Notes: generated by a model from the letters alone, not told the origin. A stretch of DNA of 64,000 nucleotides from Bacillota bacterium (GCA_023408815.1 JAEYJO010000064.1:62001-126000), one strand, 5' to 3'. Positions 25,627-34,618 are shown, counted from the first letter of the stretch. Numbers and translations: made by a program.

Positions 25627-25877
25627 TTAATTCCTCCGTCTGCAAGTTTTCACTCCATATCGTTTCATTTTCATCCTAATTTATTTTAACATATGACGAT
25701 TAAAAAACAAGACTGTTACTGTTCATATGTTACTCTTCACTCTGTTCACAGTAACACATGATTTCTGCATTTAAATTCGCTTCGCGAAGCAGAAATCATC
25801 TCCTGAATCATGTTCTTACGCAGCTTAACAGCAAGTGTTAAGCTGCTGTATGAACAATACCCTATGATCCTCGATAT
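25627..25877. other. Divergent spacer with three strong hairpins
   Basis: No gene. Three inverted repeats follow one another: TGTTACTGT (25714-25722) with ACAGTAACA (25748-25756); ATGATTTCTGC (25758-25768) with GCAGAAATCAT (25789-25799), enclosing the palindrome GCTTCGCGAAGC; and GCAGCTTAACA (25820-25830) with TGTTAAGCTGC (25836-25846), loop GCAAG. None has a T-run on the plus strand. They may be leader structures, a small intergenic repeat, or an insulating element. Confidence 0.5.
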
Positions 25878-25951
25878 ATGAGTAAATACTCATAAAAATA
25901 TTGACAACAGCAAAGCGGAGCTATATATTTATAACATGAGTTATAACTCAT
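25878..25951 (+). promoter_or_regulatory. Promoter flanked by two TetR-type palindromic operators
   Basis: TTGACA (25901-25906), 17 bases, TATATT (25924-25929). One near-perfect palindrome ATGAGTAAATACTCAT (25878-25893) lies just upstream of the -35 and a perfect one, ATGAGTTATAACTCAT (25936-25951), at the start of transcription. The shared arms ATGAGT/ACTCAT and the placement strongly suggest paired repressor sites for the divergent TetR gene. Confidence 0.8.
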
Positions 25952-25995
25952 ATTATAATAACTCTATACAGACTTAGACAAGGGAGGAAATATCG

Positions 25996-26697
25996 ATGAG
26001 CTTTATCCGTTTTACGAATGTAACAAGAGAATATCGGTCAGGTGAGGCCGTGATCAGAGCGTTGGACAATGTAAGCCTTGAAATTGAAAATGGACAGTTT
26101 ACTGTCATATTGGGTCCGTCAGGCTCCGGAAAATCTACATTACTAAATCTGCTGGGAGGAATGGACTATGCGAGCAGCGGTGACATACAGGTAGGGAAGC
26201 GCCGGGTGTCAAAGCTGAATGAGCAGGAACTGACGGTATACAGACGCCATGACATCGGTTTCGTGTTCCAGTTCTATAATCTTATTCCCAATCTGACGGC
26301 TTACGAAAATGTGGATATATCGGTAAAGCTGAGTAAAGCTCCGATCACTGCCAAAGAAGCGCTCGAAGCGGTAGGGCTGTCGGAACGTGCAGACAATCTC
26401 CCGGCACAGATGTCAGGCGGAGAACTGCAAAGAGTTTCCATAGCAAGAGCTTTGTGTAAAAATCCCAAGCTTTTGCTCTGCGATGAACCGACGGCTGCCC
26501 TGGACAGTCAGACGGGCAAAAAAGTACTTGTCATGCTCCAGTCAATGTCACGCAAATATGGGAATGCGGTAGTACTCGTTACCCACAATGCGGCAATCGC
26601 ACCGGCAGCAGACCGTCTGATCAGGCTGAAGGACGGAAGGATCGAAGAAATTGCCGACAATAAAAATCCTGTGGGCATGGAGGAGGTTGAGTGGTAA
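25996..26697 (+). CDS. ABC transporter ATP-binding protein, LolD/MacB type
   Basis: A 233-residue ATPase: Walker A GPSGSGKST, Q-loop FQFYNLIP, signature MSGGELQRVSIARAL, Walker B LLLCDEPTAALD, and switch VTHNAAI. The sequence type (LIPNLTAYENV) is that of ATPases working with FtsX-domain permeases, which act as mechanotransmission exporters or extractors rather than importers. It overlaps the permease gene by one base (TAATG). Controlled by the palindromic promoter just upstream. Confidence 0.94.
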   Translation: MSFIRFTNVTREYRSGEAVIRALDNVSLEIENGQFTVILGPSGSGKSTLLNLLGGMDYASSGDIQVGKRRVSKLNEQELTVYRRHDIGFVFQFYNLIPNLTAYENVDISVKLSKAPITAKEALEAVGLSERADNLPAQMSGGELQRVSIARALCKNPKLLLCDEPTAALDSQTGKKVLVMLQSMSRKYGNAVVLVTHNAAIAPAADRLIRLKDGRIEEIADNKNPVGMEEVEW

Positions 26698-28997
26698 TGC
26701 AATATTTACATGTGAAGTTTTTCAGAGATTTGAAAAAGTTGTGGTCGCAGTTTTTTTCCGTGTTTATGATGGCTATGATTTCTATGACCATATTTTCAGG
26801 AATGAACTGTGTCTGGAACGGAATGAAGGCATCGTCGGAAGAATATTTTGCCGACACCGATCTGGCAGATGTGTGGGTGTATGCGGGACAGATTACAGAT
26901 AGAGACATGGAGGCGGTAAGAGAGCTGTCCTATGTTAAAAATGCAGAGGCGGCAATGAGCTTTTCTGTGGAAGGACGGAGAGGGAAAGAATCGGATACGG
27001 AGATCAGAGTGGTAACATTGAAGGAGGAGAGCCTGCGCGTTCTAAATCCGCTGATCAGAAGCGGAGAGCATTACAGCGATACGGACGGAATATGGATAGA
27101 TGAGGACTACGCCGCAGAGCATGACCTAAGTGCGGGGGATACGATCGATGTATCGATCAATGACGAAATATTTGAAGTCATCATAAAGGGAACCGTTCTC
27201 GATGCCGAGAATATTTATTTTGTTACATATGGTACGGACAGCGTACCGAATCATCTCAGGTATGGCTATGCCTATATGAGTGAAGCTTATGTCAGGGATT
27301 TATTAGGCGCTGTAGCAAATAATCAGATAAGAATCGATATGACAGGTAAATCCGGCGTTTCGAAGGAACAGGTCAGAAAGGACATGGAGGAAGTTTTTAA
27401 CGAAAGGCTGTATTCCGTCTCCCTGAGGGAAGATATGCCGTCCATCTGGCAGGTTCAAAAGGAGCAGCAACAGATTAAAAAGATGGCAGTGCTGTTCTCG
27501 ATAGTATTTGTGCTGCTTTCCCTGCTTACGATGTATACAACAATGAGCCGTCTGGTGAATAATCAGGTAGTACAGATCGGAACTATGAAAGCGATGGGAT
27601 TCTATAAGAGGCAGATTTATGGGCATTATGCCTTGTATGGCATGGCGGTATCCCTGCTTGGCGGAAGCTTCGGAATCCTCGCAGGCAGGCTGTTCATATC
27701 GGAACTGGTAATGAATATCAAGAAAACCACACTCACGCTTCCTGAGTGGAGTAAGGTGCTTGGAATTGAGAGTGCTGTGCTTTGGCTGTCAATCGTACTT
27801 ATTTGTACTCTGGCCGCCTTACTGACAGCCCGTAAGGTCATAAAGGGTGTGCCGGCGCAGATCATAAGGGGCATTGTAGAGCAGAAACAAAAAAGTGATA
27901 AGCCGCTGAAACGTTCCCGTTTATCTTATGAGTGGCTTTGGACTCTCAGGGCGATAAAGGTTCATCCGGCACGTTATATTATGGGAGTGGTGGCAATTGC
28001 CGGAAGTATGATACTAATGGTAGCCGGCATCGGAGTATGGGATTCTATTAATAGTTCGTATGATGATGTATTCAAAAGAGAATATACCTATCAGTATAGC
28101 GCTGCTATAAAGAAAGGCGGAGATAAACTGCTGCAACAGGAGCTTGCGGATGACAATGTTCAGTACTCGGAAGCAAAGACCGCCGTCTTTAGGAAAAATG
28201 ATATGGAGAAAAGCGGAGTACTATCTATTATATCGGACGGAACATTGCTTCACCTGTTTCTTTATGAGAGCGGCGAAGAACAGAAGCTTCCGTCAAACGG
28301 AGCTTTTATCACTTATAAGCTGGCAAAGCAGATGGGAGTGAGAGAAGGGGATATCATTCGCTGCCGGCCGGATACTTCGGCGGAGGAATTTCAGATAGAG
28401 ATAAAGGCAGTTGTAGATGCAAAGATGCCTCAGGGAATCTTTTTATCGGAAGCTGCGTGGAAGGAAGAATTTACGCCTAATACTGTTTATCTTGGAAATG
28501 CTTCAGGTTATGAAGCTATCGAAGGCAGCGACCTGGTAACCGGGCTGACATCTATTGACGAACAGCGTGAAAACATGGATACCATGCTTGAAAGCGTGCG
28601 GTCTATTATGTATATCCTGATTTTGGCGGCATTAGTGCTTTCGGCAGTCATCCTGTATAATCTGGGAACCTTAAGTTTTATTGAACGTTACCGCGAATAT
28701 GCAACCATGAAGGTACTCGGTTTTTATAAAAAGGAGATAAACAGGATGGTTCTTACGGACTGCGGACTGAATCTGCTGACCGGCATGGTGCTTGGAGTTC
28801 CGGGAAGCCTTGCATTCCTAAATCTTTATGTGGGAGTGGTTTCCATGGAAAATATGGAGTGGACACCATATATTTCCCCGGTGCATTTTGTGACGATAGC
28901 TCTTATTATCGCGATATTTTCAATTCTTATCAATCTGTTCGTATGCCGGAAAGTTAGAAAGGTGGATATGGTTGAGGCGCTGAAATCGGTGGATTAA
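26697..28997 (+). CDS. FtsX-type ABC transporter permease, two FtsX domains
   Basis: A large permease of about 766 residues. A first membrane helix (residues 15-40) is followed by an extracytoplasmic MacB_PCD-like region (about 45-250), a three-helix FtsX block (about 255-390), another helix near 425-445 with a second extracellular region, and a final FtsX block (about 635-760) ending KVRKVDMVEALKSVD. This is the usual layout of antimicrobial-peptide or lipid-type exporters in Firmicutes. ATG at 26697 overlaps the ATPase stop. Confidence 0.9.
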   Translation: MQYLHVKFFRDLKKLWSQFFSVFMMAMISMTIFSGMNCVWNGMKASSEEYFADTDLADVWVYAGQITDRDMEAVRELSYVKNAEAAMSFSVEGRRGKESDTEIRVVTLKEESLRVLNPLIRSGEHYSDTDGIWIDEDYAAEHDLSAGDTIDVSINDEIFEVIIKGTVLDAENIYFVTYGTDSVPNHLRYGYAYMSEAYVRDLLGAVANNQIRIDMTGKSGVSKEQVRKDMEEVFNERLYSVSLREDMPSIWQVQKEQQQIKKMAVLFSIVFVLLSLLTMYTTMSRLVNNQVVQIGTMKAMGFYKRQIYGHYALYGMAVSLLGGSFGILAGRLFISELVMNIKKTTLTLPEWSKVLGIESAVLWLSIVLICTLAALLTARKVIKGVPAQIIRGIVEQKQKSDKPLKRSRLSYEWLWTLRAIKVHPARYIMGVVAIAGSMILMVAGIGVWDSINSSYDDVFKREYTYQYSAAIKKGGDKLLQQELADDNVQYSEAKTAVFRKNDMEKSGVLSIISDGTLLHLFLYESGEEQKLPSNGAFITYKLAKQMGVREGDIIRCRPDTSAEEFQIEIKAVVDAKMPQGIFLSEAAWKEEFTPNTVYLGNASGYEAIEGSDLVTGLTSIDEQRENMDTMLESVRSIMYILILAALVLSAVILYNLGTLSFIERYREYATMKVLGFYKKEINRMVLTDCGLNLLTGMVLGVPGSLAFLNLYVGVVSMENMEWTPYISPVHFVTIALIIAIFSILINLFVCRKVRKVDMVEALKSVD

Positions 28998-29038
28998 GAG
29001 GGATAAGTAACAAATGATGAATTATCTCAATAATACCC

Positions 29039-29092
29039 TTGACGAACCCCGTCCTTAAAATGTATCATATCCATAGGTTAGTCAAAACTAAC
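29039..29092 (+). promoter_or_regulatory. Promoter and 16-bp dyad operator of the DUF3793-flavodoxin pair
   Basis: TTGACG (29039-29044), 18 bases, TATCAT (29063-29068). The dyad GTTAGTCAAAACTAAC (29077-29092) begins at the predicted transcription start, where a bound repressor would block initiation. Its arms TTAG/CTAA resemble DtxR/IdeR-class metalloregulator sites, and the same GTTAGT-N4-ACTAAC is found at 54543. Metal control is inference. Confidence 0.65.
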
Positions 29093-29107
29093 TGGAAAGG
29101 AGATGAA

Positions 29108-29725
29108 ATGAGCAAGGAAGCATTTAATATAATGCAGGAAATGGATTTAAAAGACATAGAAACACAACTGGCTTTGCAGTGTGCTCCGCTCATATCGGGT
29201 CTGAAGATTTCGAATCTATTGATTATTCGCAGAGACAAACTCGCCGAGCTTATGATGATTTTGAGGTCGACAAGTATTTCCAGCTATGTACTGCGAAATA
29301 GCAAAGAGAAAATAGCGATTCTTTTATTTAATGAGAAGAAGCTGACTTCGTATCTAAAAGAAGAGCGTGTGGTAAAGCTGCTGGGCGAAATGGGATACCA
29401 TGGGAATTCTCTGTATGATATACTGCCGGTTTTTAGAGAAAGGTATAAAAAATACATGTCGGATAAGATACAGTTTCCCCATGAAATGGGAGTTCTGCTG
29501 GGTTATCCGATTGAAGATGTGGAAGGCTTCATTCGCTATAACGGGAGAAATTCCATGCTTACCGGCTATTGGAAGGTATATGAGAATATCTCTGCGAAGG
29601 AGCAGCTTTTCCGCAAATTCGAAATAGTAAAAGAAACGATGCTGCAATTGATTTTTTTCGGAGTAAGTATTAAAGACATTATAGAAATTTACAGAGAGGA
29701 TAGGCTGCAAGAGACAGCGGCCTAG
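29108..29725 (+). CDS. DUF3793 family protein
   Basis: A 205-residue cytoplasmic protein that matches the DUF3793 pattern: APLISGLKISNLLIIRRD, then SSYVLRNSKEKIAILLFNEKKLTSYL, and HEMGVLLGYPIEDVEGFIRYNG. The family has no established biochemical role and is nearly always next to a flavodoxin gene in Clostridia, as here (12 bases away). The ATG at 29108 follows AAGGAGATGAA; a longer frame would start inside the promoter. The dyad operator upstream suggests induction under metal (iron) shortage. Confidence 0.82.
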   Translation: MSKEAFNIMQEMDLKDIETQLALQCAPLISGLKISNLLIIRRDKLAELMMILRSTSISSYVLRNSKEKIAILLFNEKKLTSYLKEERVVKLLGEMGYHGNSLYDILPVFRERYKKYMSDKIQFPHEMGVLLGYPIEDVEGFIRYNGRNSMLTGYWKVYENISAKEQLFRKFEIVKETMLQLIFFGVSIKDIIEIYREDRLQETAA

Positions 29726-29737
29726 GAGGAAAAAGAT

Positions 29738-30169
29738 ATGGAAAAAATTTATGTTGTATATTGGTCCCAGACAGGGAACACCCAAGCGATGGCGGAAGCG
29801 ATAGGTAAAGGAATCGAAGCGGCTGGCAGGGAAGCCGAGGTAGTGGATGTGAGCAAGGTTTCTTTGGCGGAACTGAAAAAAGCGAAGGCATTTGCTCTGG
29901 GCTGTCCGGCTATGGGAGTTGAAGTGTTGGAAGAATCCGAAATGGAGCCGTTTGTATGTGATGTGGAAGGATTTGCAACAGGAAAGACGATTGGGCTTTT
30001 CGGTGCTTACGGATGGGGCGACGGACAATGGATGCGCGAATGGGTAGACAGAATGAATTCGGCAGGCGCGTCAATACTGAACGGAGAAGGCCTGATTTGT
30101 CAGGAGATGCCGGATGATTCCGGATTAGCTCAGTGCGAAGAATTTGGAAGACAACTGACGCAGGTGTGA
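29738..30169 (+). CDS. Flavodoxin
   Basis: A 143-residue short-chain flavodoxin. The FMN phosphate loop SQTGNTQAM is at residues 10-18, the second loop contains GCPAMGVEVLEE and the third GAYGWGDGQWM, where Trp/Tyr flank the isoalloxazine. It carries electrons in place of ferredoxin; genes of this kind are commonly turned on when iron is low. Co-transcribed with DUF3793 under the GTTAGT-N4-ACTAAC operator. Confidence 0.93.
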   Translation: MEKIYVVYWSQTGNTQAMAEAIGKGIEAAGREAEVVDVSKVSLAELKKAKAFALGCPAMGVEVLEESEMEPFVCDVEGFATGKTIGLFGAYGWGDGQWMREWVDRMNSAGASILNGEGLICQEMPDDSGLAQCEEFGRQLTQV

Positions 30170-30288
30170 TGGAACAAAACATGCGTAACCAGGTGAGTAA
30201 AATATGCCGGTCATTGTTATTTCTTACAATCCATCCATCGCCATACGGTCATCGGCACAAAACGGTGCATTAATATAGTGTCCTAAAG

Positions 30289-30317
30289 TTGAGTGACTGA
30301 TGAATATGCTGTATTAT
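30289..30317 (+). promoter_or_regulatory. Promoter of the GNAT gene
   Basis: TTGAGT (30289-30294), 17 bases, TATTAT (30312-30317), placed about 38 bases before the acetyltransferase start codon. Confidence 0.5.
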
Positions 30318-30355
30318 GATAAACACAGCTTATATTTTGAATGGAGGTCAGAAAG

Positions 30356-30844
30356 ATGAGAGGCAATGAACTGCTTCTTCGTCCCCTTGATGATGCGGAT
30401 ATAGATTTGTTAACTTCATGGCTGAACAAGGATTATATCTTAAAGTGGTATCACGATGCGGACGAATGGCTTGGCGAAATACATAGACGACATGATGCTT
30501 ATTCATGGATACACCATTTTATAGTTATGGATGGCGAAACCCCTATTGGCTTTTGTCAATATTACGATTGCTATGCTGCGGGGGACATGGAAGATTGGTA
30601 CAGTGTATCGGCGCCTTACGATACTTTTTCGATCGATTACCTGATCGGCAATGAAGCCTTTCTTGGTAAAGGGTATGGGAAAGCAATTGTGGGGCTGCTG
30701 ACAGATACTATTCGAACAGTAGAAAGAGCCAGACGGATTGTTGTTCAGCCGGAGAGGGAAAATCATGCGTCCAATCATGTACTGATTGCAAATGGCTATG
30801 TTTATGATGAGCAGCGAAAGTATTACTACAAATTGCTGATTTAG
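30356..30844 (+). CDS. GNAT family N-acetyltransferase
   Basis: A 162-residue acetyltransferase resembling the Acetyltransf_8 / RimJ-like branch that also includes aminoglycoside 6'-N-acetyltransferases. Features are LLRPLDDADIDLLTSWLN, DYLIGNEAFLGKGYGKAIVGLL (acetyl-CoA loop GKGYGK) and the C-terminal NHVLIANGYVYDEQRKYYYK. It transfers acetyl from acetyl-CoA to an amine; the substrate cannot be read, so no antibiotic role is claimed. ATG at 30356 follows GGAGGTCAGAAAG. Monocistronic, with its own promoter and terminator. Confidence 0.85.
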   Translation: MRGNELLLRPLDDADIDLLTSWLNKDYILKWYHDADEWLGEIHRRHDAYSWIHHFIVMDGETPIGFCQYYDCYAAGDMEDWYSVSAPYDTFSIDYLIGNEAFLGKGYGKAIVGLLTDTIRTVERARRIVVQPERENHASNHVLIANGYVYDEQRKYYYKLLI

Positions 30845-30900
30845 TTTTGCTGAACAATAAACGAAGACAGCAATATCAAAACAAGTTAATCGGGTTTACA

Positions 30901-30948
30901 AAATTGTGCATTATGATGAAAATTTTCATCATAAGCACAATTTTTTTT
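30901..30948 (+). terminator. Rho-independent terminator after the GNAT gene
   Basis: AAATTGTGC-a-TTATGATGAAAA (30901-30922) pairs almost perfectly with TTTTCATCATAAGCACAATTT (30923-30943), followed by more T. A very long, strong hairpin. Confidence 0.85.
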
Positions 30949-30950
30949 AC

Positions 30951-31022
30951 TTGCAATATGATTTAAGAGTAGTATAATTACCGATTGTAGATAACAAACA
31001 TCCATAATGGATAAAAGTTATC
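30951..31022 (+). promoter_or_regulatory. Promoter and nested palindrome of the Rrf2-YhgE operon
   Basis: TTGCAA (30951-30956), 16 bases, TATAAT (30973-30978). Twelve bases later a nested dyad spans 30990-31022: GATAAC, then ATCCAT, centre at 31006, ATGGAT, then GTTATC. It lies over the start of transcription, a suitable place for binding of the Rrf2 repressor encoded next. The regulator-site link is inference. Confidence 0.65.
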
Positions 31023-31080
31023 CACGAATTGATTTATAAACCGTATTGCTATTCGCGAGATATGTTAAGGAGGTAAAACG

Positions 31081-31605
31081 TTGAAACTTACAAAAGGATT
31101 TGAACAAGCGGCCTGCATTATCGTTCTGCTTGCAACCCAGGACCCCGGTATTCCTTTGTCTTCACAGGAAATAAACAAGAGGTTAAAGTGTTCTCCCTCT
31201 TATTTGAGGAAAATCATCCGTAAGCTGGTTGTGTCCAGGCTGGTGAATTCCGTTTCGGGAAACAACGGCGGCTTTACGCTGGCGGTAAATGCGGAGGATA
31301 TTAATTTACTGCAGGTGGTAGAAGCACTGGAAGGACCAATTGAAACGTTTACCGATACGGAACTTATCAGTGAGGTATTTAAGGATTTTCCGTTCATTAC
31401 GGATCAAGGAACTGCGATTTTGAAAAATGCATTTGCACAGGCCGACAGGCTGTGGAGAGATTCTTTGAGGAACAAGACGGTTTATCAATTGCTTATGGAA
31501 GCGGTGGGGGAAGAAAAGCTGGCTTTGTACGATTGGAACCAGCCGGAAGAAAAAAGAGAGTTATTAATTAGAAAGGTGATGAATTCGATACATGGAAATG
31601 ATTAA
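31081..31605 (+). CDS. Rrf2 family transcriptional regulator
   Basis: A 174-residue winged-helix regulator starting at TTG, with GGAGG nine bases upstream. Family text: GFEQAACIIVLLATQ, LSSQEINKRLKCSPSYLRKIIRKLVVSRLVNSVSGNNGGFTLA (recognition helix and wing), ending in VVEALEGPIETF. The three cysteines that hold an Fe-S cluster in IscR or NsrR are absent after residue 90, so it is probably not an iron-sulfur sensor. It overlaps the next gene by 14 bases and likely controls it. Confidence 0.9.
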   Translation: MKLTKGFEQAACIIVLLATQDPGIPLSSQEINKRLKCSPSYLRKIIRKLVVSRLVNSVSGNNGGFTLAVNAEDINLLQVVEALEGPIETFTDTELISEVFKDFPFITDQGTAILKNAFAQADRLWRDSLRNKTVYQLLMEAVGEEKLALYDWNQPEEKRELLIRKVMNSIHGND

Positions 31606-34414
31606 AAAAGAATGGCAGGCAATCTTTAAGAACAAAATTTTATTAATTTCTTTTATTGTTATTTCTTTTATCCCGATTCTCTATGCTTCATTTTTCCTGA
31701 AATCCGTTTGGGACCCTTATGGAAAAACCGGAGATTTGCCGGTTGCGGTAGTGAATGAAGATAAAGAAGTGGAATACAACGGAAAAGTGCTGAATGTAGG
31801 AGCGGAGGTCGTAGACCAGCTAAAAGAAGACGAGAACTTGAATTGGGAGTTTGTTTCGGGAGAGAAGGCAAAACAGGGTTTAGAAAATCAGGAGTATTAC
31901 ATGATTGTAACGATTCCCGAAGACTTTTCCGCAAATGCTGCGACAGTGATGGATGAACGCCCGAAGAAAATGAACATCGAATATGAGACAAACGGCGCAT
32001 TGAATTATTTAGGCGAGGTAATCGGTGAGACCGCCATGAAGCAGCTAAAGAGCGAGGTTTCTGAGAAGGTTACGGAGGTTTATGCCAAAGCGATCTTCGA
32101 CCAGCTCTCCGAAATCGGAGATGGCTTTGCGCAGGCGGCTGACGGAGCGGAGCAGCTGGATGAAGGTGCCAATGATTTGGCGGAAGGAAGCAGGGCTCTG
32201 ACGGACGGATTGAATACGTTGGCGGACAGCACCATAACCTTCAGCGACGGAGAAGAAACCTTCAGCGTTGCTCTCGGACAATATTTGGAGGGCACAGCTA
32301 AATTGGACGATGGTCTCGGTGAATTAAAGGCGGGTGTGGATACATTGGGAGAAAAGGTCCCCGACTTAGCGGATGGCGTAAACCGGCTGGATGATGGTTC
32401 CGGCAAGCTGGCATCCGGCATCAAGGACTATACCGGCGGTGTATCCAGGCTGGCGGATGGAACCAATACCCTGGCAAACAATGGAACTGCCCTTAAGACG
32501 GGGGTAACTACCTTAGTCGCCGGTTTAAGCAACGGAACCGCACAGCTTCAAAGCGGAGCCAATCAGGTCTCGGCAGGCCTGACCCAGATGTCAGGCAGTA
32601 TAGGCACTCAGATCGATTCCGGTGCTGAACAGCTGGCGGCACTCGATAAAGGGTTGACAGATCTCAATAGCAGCATCCAGGGCCTGAACCGAATGCTGGC
32701 GGCAGCAGATGCAGCCAGTCCGGCAGCGGCGGATGCAGCAGTTTCGAATATTTCGGGAGATGATACCGCGAACATTATCAATGCGGCGGAAGCGGCGAAA
32801 AGCAGCGCGAATAATATAATGAACAGCGCCGCCACTGTCTCTTCGGAATCTTCCGCATTGGACGGACTTAGAGAAACGGTAAGCAACTCATCGGATCTGG
32901 ACGATAATTCCAAGAGCATCGTGCTTGGCATGATCGATGCGGCAGCATCAAACAGCGGCTCTGATTCTGGTATTTCGGCTGAGGCGGCGAACATCGTAGC
33001 CAATATGGATGCGGTAGAACGCGGAGTATCCGGCATTGAGGCCAGTGAGGCAAACATGAGCGCAGAGGTGAGTGCCATGTCTGCGGCAGCAGGCTCTGCC
33101 GCCCAGGTGGCAGCGGCGGTAAATCAGATCGCGGCGGGAGCTAATCAGGTGCTTCCGGGAGCTCAGGGCGCGATTGCCAGCCTTTCGGGGGGCTTAAGCA
33201 GTGTAAAGGCAGCTTTGGACGGTCAGCTTATCCCCGGCATGAGTCAGTTGACGGGAGGCATTACCAGTCTCCAGACCGGTTTGGAAGGAGGCTCAGCGCA
33301 GCTCAGCACAGGCTTGGATACTTATATTGCGGGAGTAGAGCAGGTGAACGAAGGTGTGAAAACTTTGAAGAACAATTCCGCAGCTCTCAATAGCGGGGCA
33401 TCGACGCTGAGCAGCGGACTTAACCAGCTCAACGACAATGTGCCTGCTCTTCAAGACGGTGTGAACGCACTGGTATCCGGTACCAATACGATAAAAGAAG
33501 GCAGTGAAGAGCTGGTAAAGAATAACGATGACCTTATGGCAGGAGAGAGTAAGCTTCAGGAGGCTTCCGCACAGTTGAGCGAAGGCTCGGCAAAATTAGC
33601 GGACGGCGGCATAACCCTTCAGGATGGCCTGAATACCTTTAAAGATGGAAGCGGTGAATTGGCGTCGGCCTTAAGTGACGGCTCCCGACAGGTAAATGAC
33701 GTTCATACGACGGATAAGACGGCGGAGATGATTGCACAGCCAAATGAGATCACGCAGGAAAAATACAGCGATGTGCCTAACTATGGCCATGCGCTGGCCC
33801 CATATGTATTATCGCTGGCCTTGTATGTAGGCTGTTTGGTATTCAATTTCATTTATCCTATCCGGAAGATTGCGGAAAAAGAAAAATCAGTGTTCCAGTG
33901 GTGGATAAGCAAGATAACAGTAGGGGCGGCTGCGGCTACGGCAATGGCTCTTATCGAAGCCGGAGTGATGATGTTCATTGGCCTGGAACCGGATCACATA
34001 CTTCAATACTTCGCGGTGGCGCTGGTATCTGCATACGCATACATGTTCCTCATTATGTTCCTGGCGATGGCCTTCGATAATCCGGGAAGATTCGTGGCTA
34101 TGATATTGCTCATATTGCAGCTTGCGGGCTCGGGCGGAACCTTCCCGATGCCTCTTACGGATAAGTTCTTCAGGAACATTCACCCGTATCTGCCCATGAC
34201 ACACTCCATTTACGGATTTAGAGAGACGATAAGCTCCGGCCTGGGAGAAGCTACCTTCACGAGCAATGCGCTGCTGATGCTTGGCATAGCGGTAGTTTCA
34301 CAGCTTTTACTGTTTCTTTCCATGAAAGTGCTGAAAAAGATCCATAAGGACGGAATCTCACAGCTTGACGACAATCAAAAGCTTCTTGATGACAATTATA
34401 CTTATAGCTGTTGA
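31592..34414 (+). CDS. YhgE/Pip family membrane protein
   Basis: A 940-residue protein. One N-terminal helix (about residues 10-35) is followed by an extracellular segment that starts like ABC2-type proteins (LPVAVVNEDKEVEYNGKVLNVG), then about 550 residues of alpha-helical repeats of the form L-x-D/S-G-x-x-x-L (for example LADGVNRLDDGSGKLASGIKDYTGG), and six C-terminal membrane helices. This is the phage-infection-protein (Pip)/YhgE architecture; relatives include the EsaA component of type VII secretion and phage receptors. The middle (about 350-510) is unusually Ala/Ser-rich. It probably spans the cell wall as a long coiled coil. Confidence 0.9.
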   Translation: MEMIKKEWQAIFKNKILLISFIVISFIPILYASFFLKSVWDPYGKTGDLPVAVVNEDKEVEYNGKVLNVGAEVVDQLKEDENLNWEFVSGEKAKQGLENQEYYMIVTIPEDFSANAATVMDERPKKMNIEYETNGALNYLGEVIGETAMKQLKSEVSEKVTEVYAKAIFDQLSEIGDGFAQAADGAEQLDEGANDLAEGSRALTDGLNTLADSTITFSDGEETFSVALGQYLEGTAKLDDGLGELKAGVDTLGEKVPDLADGVNRLDDGSGKLASGIKDYTGGVSRLADGTNTLANNGTALKTGVTTLVAGLSNGTAQLQSGANQVSAGLTQMSGSIGTQIDSGAEQLAALDKGLTDLNSSIQGLNRMLAAADAASPAAADAAVSNISGDDTANIINAAEAAKSSANNIMNSAATVSSESSALDGLRETVSNSSDLDDNSKSIVLGMIDAAASNSGSDSGISAEAANIVANMDAVERGVSGIEASEANMSAEVSAMSAAAGSAAQVAAAVNQIAAGANQVLPGAQGAIASLSGGLSSVKAALDGQLIPGMSQLTGGITSLQTGLEGGSAQLSTGLDTYIAGVEQVNEGVKTLKNNSAALNSGASTLSSGLNQLNDNVPALQDGVNALVSGTNTIKEGSEELVKNNDDLMAGESKLQEASAQLSEGSAKLADGGITLQDGLNTFKDGSGELASALSDGSRQVNDVHTTDKTAEMIAQPNEITQEKYSDVPNYGHALAPYVLSLALYVGCLVFNFIYPIRKIAEKEKSVFQWWISKITVGAAAATAMALIEAGVMMFIGLEPDHILQYFAVALVSAYAYMFLIMFLAMAFDNPGRFVAMILLILQLAGSGGTFPMPLTDKFFRNIHPYLPMTHSIYGFRETISSGLGEATFTSNALLMLGIAVVSQLLLFLSMKVLKKIHKDGISQLDDNQKLLDDNYTYSC

Positions 34415-34472
34415 TAAAAGGCAAACCGCTTACGAAATACACAACAATTTAAATGACTTATATGATATGAAC

Positions 34473-34535
34473 AAAAAGGCAATAAATGTCACTTATCCAA
34501 TATCAGATGGATAAATCGAGGTTTATTGTCTTTTT
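34473..34535 (+). terminator. Rho-independent terminator after YhgE/Pip gene
   Basis: AAAAAGGCAATAAA (34473-34486) pairs with TTTATTGTCTTTTT (34522-34535); an inner arm TTATCCA/TGGATAA extends the stem. Confidence 0.75.
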
Positions 34536-34589
34536 ATTTATTTTAATTGCATGATGGTCGCCAATTTTTGTATTTGGGAGGAAAGCTTA

Positions 34590-34618
34590 TTGTCAAGGGG
34601 AACGCTCCCTATTATACT
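34590..34618 (+). promoter_or_regulatory. Promoter of LytTR-DUF3021 operon
   Basis: TTGTCA (34590-34595), 17 bases, TATACT (34613-34618). The -10 is part of a small dyad TATACTC-atgataa-GAGTATA (34613-34633), which may be an operator, possibly for the LytTR protein itself. Confidence 0.6.

Noticed and set aside
32608..33078. 156-residue minus-strand frame rich in Ala/Ser
   Set aside because: It is the antisense shadow of the Ala/Ser-rich stalk of the YhgE/Pip protein.
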